Source: DASVHS01 sp035468985 (GTDB lineage Bacteria; Acidobacteriota; Thermoanaerobaculia; Gp7-AA8). Taken from it: DNA of 64,000 nt. The stretch is from the NCBI GenBank assembly GCA_035468985.1, contig DATISF010000046.1, positions 1-64,000 on the forward strand, read 5' to 3'. This document shows positions 53,681 to 64,000 of the stretch, piece after piece. The notes beneath the pieces were generated by a model. The model worked only from the letters and a program-made list of their open reading frames with translations, had not been told where the DNA came from and made no database searches. The first letter of the stretch is position 1, and each line of letters starts with the position of its first letter. The translations under genes were made by a program, and so were the position numbers.

Positions 53681-54538
53681 TCACCGGATCCTCCGATACA
53701 ACCTCTCCTCCGGATCGATCTCTTCGTAGTTGTCCGCCACACCGGTGAAGCGGACCGACTCCTTCTTTCCGAGCCCGAGGACACCGAACATCTCCATCGA
53801 GTCGAGGAAGAGGCGCTGGACGCGGTCCTGCAGCACGTTGTTGAAGTAGATCAGCACATTCCTGCAGAAGATCACGTTGAAGTGATTGAAGGACGAGTCG
53901 GTGACGAGGTTGTGCTGCGCGAACACCACGTTTTCCCGCAGCGACGGACGGAAGATCGCGTGGTCGTAACGCGCCGTGTAGTAGCCGGAAAACGTGCCCG
54001 TGCCGCCGGCGACCAGGTAGTTCGCCGTGTTCTCCTGCATCGAAGAGATCGGAAAGATGCCCGCCTTTGCCTTCTGAAGCACCGCCTCGTTGATGTCGGT
54101 CGCATAGATGCGGCAGCGGTCGTACAGCCCCTCTTCCTGCAGCAGCATGGCCATCGAGTAGACCTCTTCCCCGGTCGAACAGCCGGCGTGCCAGATGCGC
54201 ACGAACGGATAGGTGCGCAGAATCGGCACCACCTTCTGCCGGAACGCGAGATAGAAGGTCGGATCGCGGAACATCGCCGTCGTGTTGATCGACAGATCGA
54301 GCAGCAGACGCTCCATGCACGACGAGTCGTGGAGGATCTTCTCGATCAGACCGGAAACGGTGCTCAGCCCTTCGGCGTAGATGCGCTTCCAGATGCGGCG
54401 GCGCAGCGAGGGCATCGAGTAGTCGCGGAAATCGAAGCCATAGTGCCGGTAGATGCCTTCCGCGAGGAGCTGGATCTCGATCATCTCGAGATCGAATTTC
54501 TCCTGGTCGTCGTCAGGCAGCGGAAGAGGGTCGGACAT
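53681..54538 (-). CDS. CheR-type methyltransferase
   Basis: 285 residues. N-terminal CheR helical domain (YGFDFRDYSMPSLRRRIWKR), then the SAM-binding fold with RIWHAGCSTGEEVYSMAMLL, IYATDIN, and the family block FNVIFCRNVLIYFN. It would methylate glutamates on a partner. No methyl-accepting chemotaxis protein is in the window, so the target may be the poly-HAMP kinase or the hybrid kinase. Confidence 0.93.
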   Translation of the reverse strand: MSDPLPLPDDDQEKFDLEMIEIQLLAEGIYRHYGFDFRDYSMPSLRRRIWKRIYAEGLSTVSGLIEKILHDSSCMERLLLDLSINTTAMFRDPTFYLAFRQKVVPILRTYPFVRIWHAGCSTGEEVYSMAMLLQEEGLYDRCRIYATDINEAVLQKAKAGIFPISSMQENTANYLVAGGTGTFSGYYTARYDHAIFRPSLRENVVFAQHNLVTDSSFNHFNVIFCRNVLIYFNNVLQDRVQRLFLDSMEMFGVLGLGKKESVRFTGVADNYEEIDPEERLYRRIR

Positions 54539-54561
54539 CAGTCAGGTCTCGGGCCGCAGGC

Positions 54562-61830
<7,269 letters not shown>

Positions 61831-61976
61831 CGCAAACCTTTCTCGTAGAAATCGGTTCAGTAAGGCTGGAACGCGCCGCTCGGCGAGCGGTTTCTACACA
61901 GTCCTGCTGGGGCCGTTATGCGAAAACGAGACCACGTGAAATGGCGCACCGACTCCAGCAGAATCAGCATCAGCCA

Positions 61977-62313
61977 TGCTCCTGCTCGCCGCCTGGATCT
62001 CGCCGGCGCCTCTTCTCACCCCTCGCCAGGAGATCTGCCCAGCAACGCGGCCGCGATCACGTTCGAAGATCGGATCCACGTGATGGGCGGCGATCGCACG
62101 GCTGCCTTCGATCCGACGAGCGACGTCTACCGATACGGTCCGCTGGCCGCCCATGGGACCGCGGTCGCCAGTCGCGGTGGGCGGTGGCGAGGGAAATCCG
62201 GCCACGCCCGGATTCACATTCCCGGCGGCGCAACAGTTGCTGGGCTCGGCACGTCCGATGTGCATGAAGCATTCGGGACGCCGCCCATCCGGCGGCGCGC
62301 GGTGAAGCGATGA
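61977..62313 (+). pseudogene. Broken kelch-like secreted protein
   Basis: A signal-peptide-like start (ATG 61977, MLLLAAWISPAPLLTP) is in one frame. A kelch-like stretch follows in another frame: ITFEDRIHVMGGDRTAAFDP, TSDVYRYGPLAAHGTAVA. The second frame ends at TGA 62313, overlapping the esterase ATG by four bases. A frameshift near 62040 and the missing kelch repeats point to a decayed gene; a sequencing error is also possible. Confidence 0.45.
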
Positions 62314-63074
62314 ATCGATTTCTGGCGTCTGCCTTCTGCCTCCTGCTCTCTGTTGCCGCGAGCGGGGAAGTTCTGCACTGGACGATCGACGGTGTCGATC
62401 GCCAGGCGCTCGTGTACGCCCCCGATCATCCGCGGGCGAAGTCGCCGGTCATTTTCGTCTTTCACGGACACGGGGGCACGATGCAGAACGCGGCGCTGCA
62501 CATGCGGTTTCATCAGGCATGGCCGGAGGCGATCGTCGTTTACCCGCAGGGCCTGCCGACGGTGACGCCGGTCGACCCGCAAGGTGTGCGCCCCGGCTGG
62601 CAACGGGAGCCGGGGCAGGTCGGTGATCGCGACTTGAAATTCTTCGATGCCGTTCTGGACACGCTTCATTCGAAGTACAGAGTCGACGATCGCCGGATCT
62701 ACGCGACCGGATTCTCGAACGGTGGGATTTTCTCGTTCCTGCTCTGGGGCGAACGCGGGAAGACGCTCGCGGCCGTCGGCATCTGTGCGAGCTTTCTTCT
62801 TCCCAGCGTGAGCATCACGACACCGCGACCGGTGATCCACATTGCCGGGGAAGCGGACCATACAGCGAAGTTCGAAAATCAAGTGGAATCGATGCAGGCC
62901 GAGCGCGACATCGACGGCTGCAGCGCAAGCGGACAGCCATGCGGTTCAGGCTGCACGCGCTACGAATCGGTGAAGCACGCGCCGGTCGTCAACATCATTC
63001 ACTCGGGCGGCCACGTTTATCCACCGTGGGCGACGGATGAGATCGTGAGATTCTTCAAGCGCCAAACGCGATGA
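62310..63074 (+). CDS. Secreted esterase of the PHB depolymerase/LpqC type
   Basis: 254 residues with a signal peptide (FLASAFCLLLSVAASG). Alpha/beta hydrolase signs: oxyanion FHGHGG at 51-56, nucleophile Ser136 in ATGFSNGG, a later aspartate in GEADHTAK and histidine in IHSGGHVYP. Cysteines in DGCSASGQPCGSGC may form disulfides. The group includes polyhydroxybutyrate depolymerase and feruloyl or acetylxylan esterases, so substrate is open. It overlaps the next gene by four bases (ATGA). Confidence 0.82.
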   Translation: MNRFLASAFCLLLSVAASGEVLHWTIDGVDRQALVYAPDHPRAKSPVIFVFHGHGGTMQNAALHMRFHQAWPEAIVVYPQGLPTVTPVDPQGVRPGWQREPGQVGDRDLKFFDAVLDTLHSKYRVDDRRIYATGFSNGGIFSFLLWGERGKTLAAVGICASFLLPSVSITTPRPVIHIAGEADHTAKFENQVESMQAERDIDGCSASGQPCGSGCTRYESVKHAPVVNIIHSGGHVYPPWATDEIVRFFKRQTR

Positions 63075-63862
63075 AGAAACTCGTTCTGCTTTCCGCTCTC
63101 TGCCTTCTGCTCGTTGGCGCGCAGGGGACGATCGAGATCCGCAAGAACGGCAGAGTCGTGGCCTCGAATCGCGAAGAGCCCGCCAATGCCGTCCGCGTTC
63201 TCTTCATCGGCAACAGCCTGACGTTCTGGAATGAGATGCCGTGGATGACGCGTCGCATCGCCGGATCGCTCGGAGCGCAGCCGCCGCTGGTCACAGAGTT
63301 CAACGGCATGGGCGGCGCAACGCTGCGCCAGCATTGGGATCGCGGCAACGCGCTGCGTGCCATTCGCGAGCGACGTTGGGATTTCGTCGTCCTTCAGCCG
63401 CAGAGCACGGAAATGATCGATCAACCGGAGGAGACCGTGAAGTACGCGCGTTTCTTCGATCGCGAGATCGACCGTGCCGGCGCGAAGACCGTGATCTTCG
63501 GAACGTGGGTTCCGGCGGGCCGGCCGATCAGCCAGGCTGCATTGACGGAACGCTACGCATCGCTGGCGCGCGAGCTGTCGGCCCGGCTGGCACCGATCGG
63601 AACGGCGTGGGACGCACTCCGGCGCGACGGCCGCGATCTCTTCGATCCGGGCGGCGTCCATCCGAACCTCAAAGGGTCATACCTCGCCGCGTGCGTCTTC
63701 TACTCGATCTTCTACGGAAAGAGCCCTCAGGGCGCGACGCACACGTTCGAGACGAAGTTCGACGTTCCGGAGAGTGATCGAGCCGATCTCGAGAATGACC
63801 GGCTCGACGCGGCCACGGCCGAGGTGATTCAGCTTGCCGCGTGGGAGGTCGTTCAGAAGTGA
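63071..63862 (+). CDS. SGNH/GDSL-like hydrolase, secreted
   Basis: 263 residues with a signal peptide (KLVLLSALCLLLVGAQG). Block I is VLFIGNSLTFWNEMPW, with the nucleophile serine in GNS-L. Block II glycine lies in NGMGGATLRQHW, and block V DPGGVHPN holds the catalytic aspartate and histidine. Likely an esterase or lipase acting with the upstream esterase, since the two are coupled by a 4-base overlap. Confidence 0.82.
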   Translation: MKKLVLLSALCLLLVGAQGTIEIRKNGRVVASNREEPANAVRVLFIGNSLTFWNEMPWMTRRIAGSLGAQPPLVTEFNGMGGATLRQHWDRGNALRAIRERRWDFVVLQPQSTEMIDQPEETVKYARFFDREIDRAGAKTVIFGTWVPAGRPISQAALTERYASLARELSARLAPIGTAWDALRRDGRDLFDPGGVHPNLKGSYLAACVFYSIFYGKSPQGATHTFETKFDVPESDRADLENDRLDAATAEVIQLAAWEVVQK

Positions 63863-63864
63863 GC

Positions 63865-64000
63865 TCATCCCTTGAGCCGGTAACCGACCTTCCTCACCGT
63901 CAGGATGTGCCTGGGGGATGAGGGATCGTCCTCGAGCTTTCGGCGAAGCTCGGCGATATGTGTGTCGATCGTCCGCGTGATCACGGAGTCGGCATAGCCC
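63865..64000 (-). CDS. C-terminal part of an OmpR/PhoB-type response regulator
   Basis: Partial; the start lies beyond the window. The visible 44 residues, GYADSVITRTIDTHIAELRR, KLEDDPSSPRHILTVRKVGY and RLKG, form the recognition helix and wing of an OmpR-type winged-helix domain. It converges with the SGNH hydrolase gene, stop to stop with a 2-base gap. Confidence 0.9.
   Translation of the reverse strand, partial: GYADSVITRTIDTHIAELRRKLEDDPSSPRHILTVRKVGYRLKG

Overview
The window looks like chromosomal DNA from a GC-rich Gram-negative bacterium, most likely an Acidobacteriota member. The support is a large TonB-dependent receptor with an N-terminal carboxypeptidase-regulatory-like domain, a DUF5916 outer-membrane protein, lipoprotein sulfatase-fold enzymes with TPR tails, TPR/cyclic-nucleotide-binding proteins, and many palindromic intergenic repeats. 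This assignment is inference; there is no rRNA, and I recognised no tRNA.

Layout. 1-10260: envelope and transport genes (PAP2 phosphatase, TPR-cNMP protein, AttH-like protein, class A beta-lactamase, a cytochrome c/copper monooxygenase-like protein, an FtsX-type ABC transporter) and a self-regulated SRPBCC-ArsR pair with a double operator. 10261-10853: a nest of three inverted-repeat elements. 10854-27331: housekeeping block with pyk, a PHP phosphoesterase, and the run lon-PASTA-rpe-bamD-cpoB-cNMP-def-oxidoreductase-ppa, then corC-like and era. 27445-32553: TonB receptor and a convergent sulfatase-like lipoprotein. 32673-36419: an apparent operon of tyrosine phenol-lyase with both subunits of an NfnAB/SudBA-type flavin oxidoreductase, suggesting amino-acid breakdown coupled to ferredoxin/NAD(P)H balance.

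36421-43367 is the main accessory region. It is a cluster of integron gene cassettes, nearly all read on the minus strand and separated by eight attC sites with recognisable R boxes and extrahelical bases, with no integrase visible (a CALIN). One attC is split by an IS110-family element. Its short subterminal inverted repeats, its long noncoding end downstream of the transposase, and its position inside an R box fit the IS1111-attC group. The cassettes encode small proteins of mostly unknown role: a VOC protein, a DUF1877 protein, a trypsin-fold protease, an EF-Tu domain-3-like protein, membrane peptides and a zinc-ribbon protein lying backwards in its cassette.

43770-48787: DUF3237 protein, small membrane protein, DUF5916 protein and a MocR-type regulator. 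Related upstream sequences carrying ACTGTAC boxes suggest a local regulon. 48788-49558: gene-poor repeat cluster. 49559-51267: phosphohexomutase and a [2Fe-2S] ferredoxin. 51413-61830: a four-gene signalling operon on the minus strand (poly-HAMP kinase of 2422 residues with fourteen 92-residue repeats, CheR, CheB, and a REC-PAS kinase). 61977-64000: a broken kelch-like gene, two secreted hydrolases, and the end of an OmpR-type regulator.

A palindromic repeat family (CATCCTGAG...GAAGGATCT) occurs at least seven times. It abuts stop codons, supplies the ppa start codon, and one copy sits inside the cassette array.
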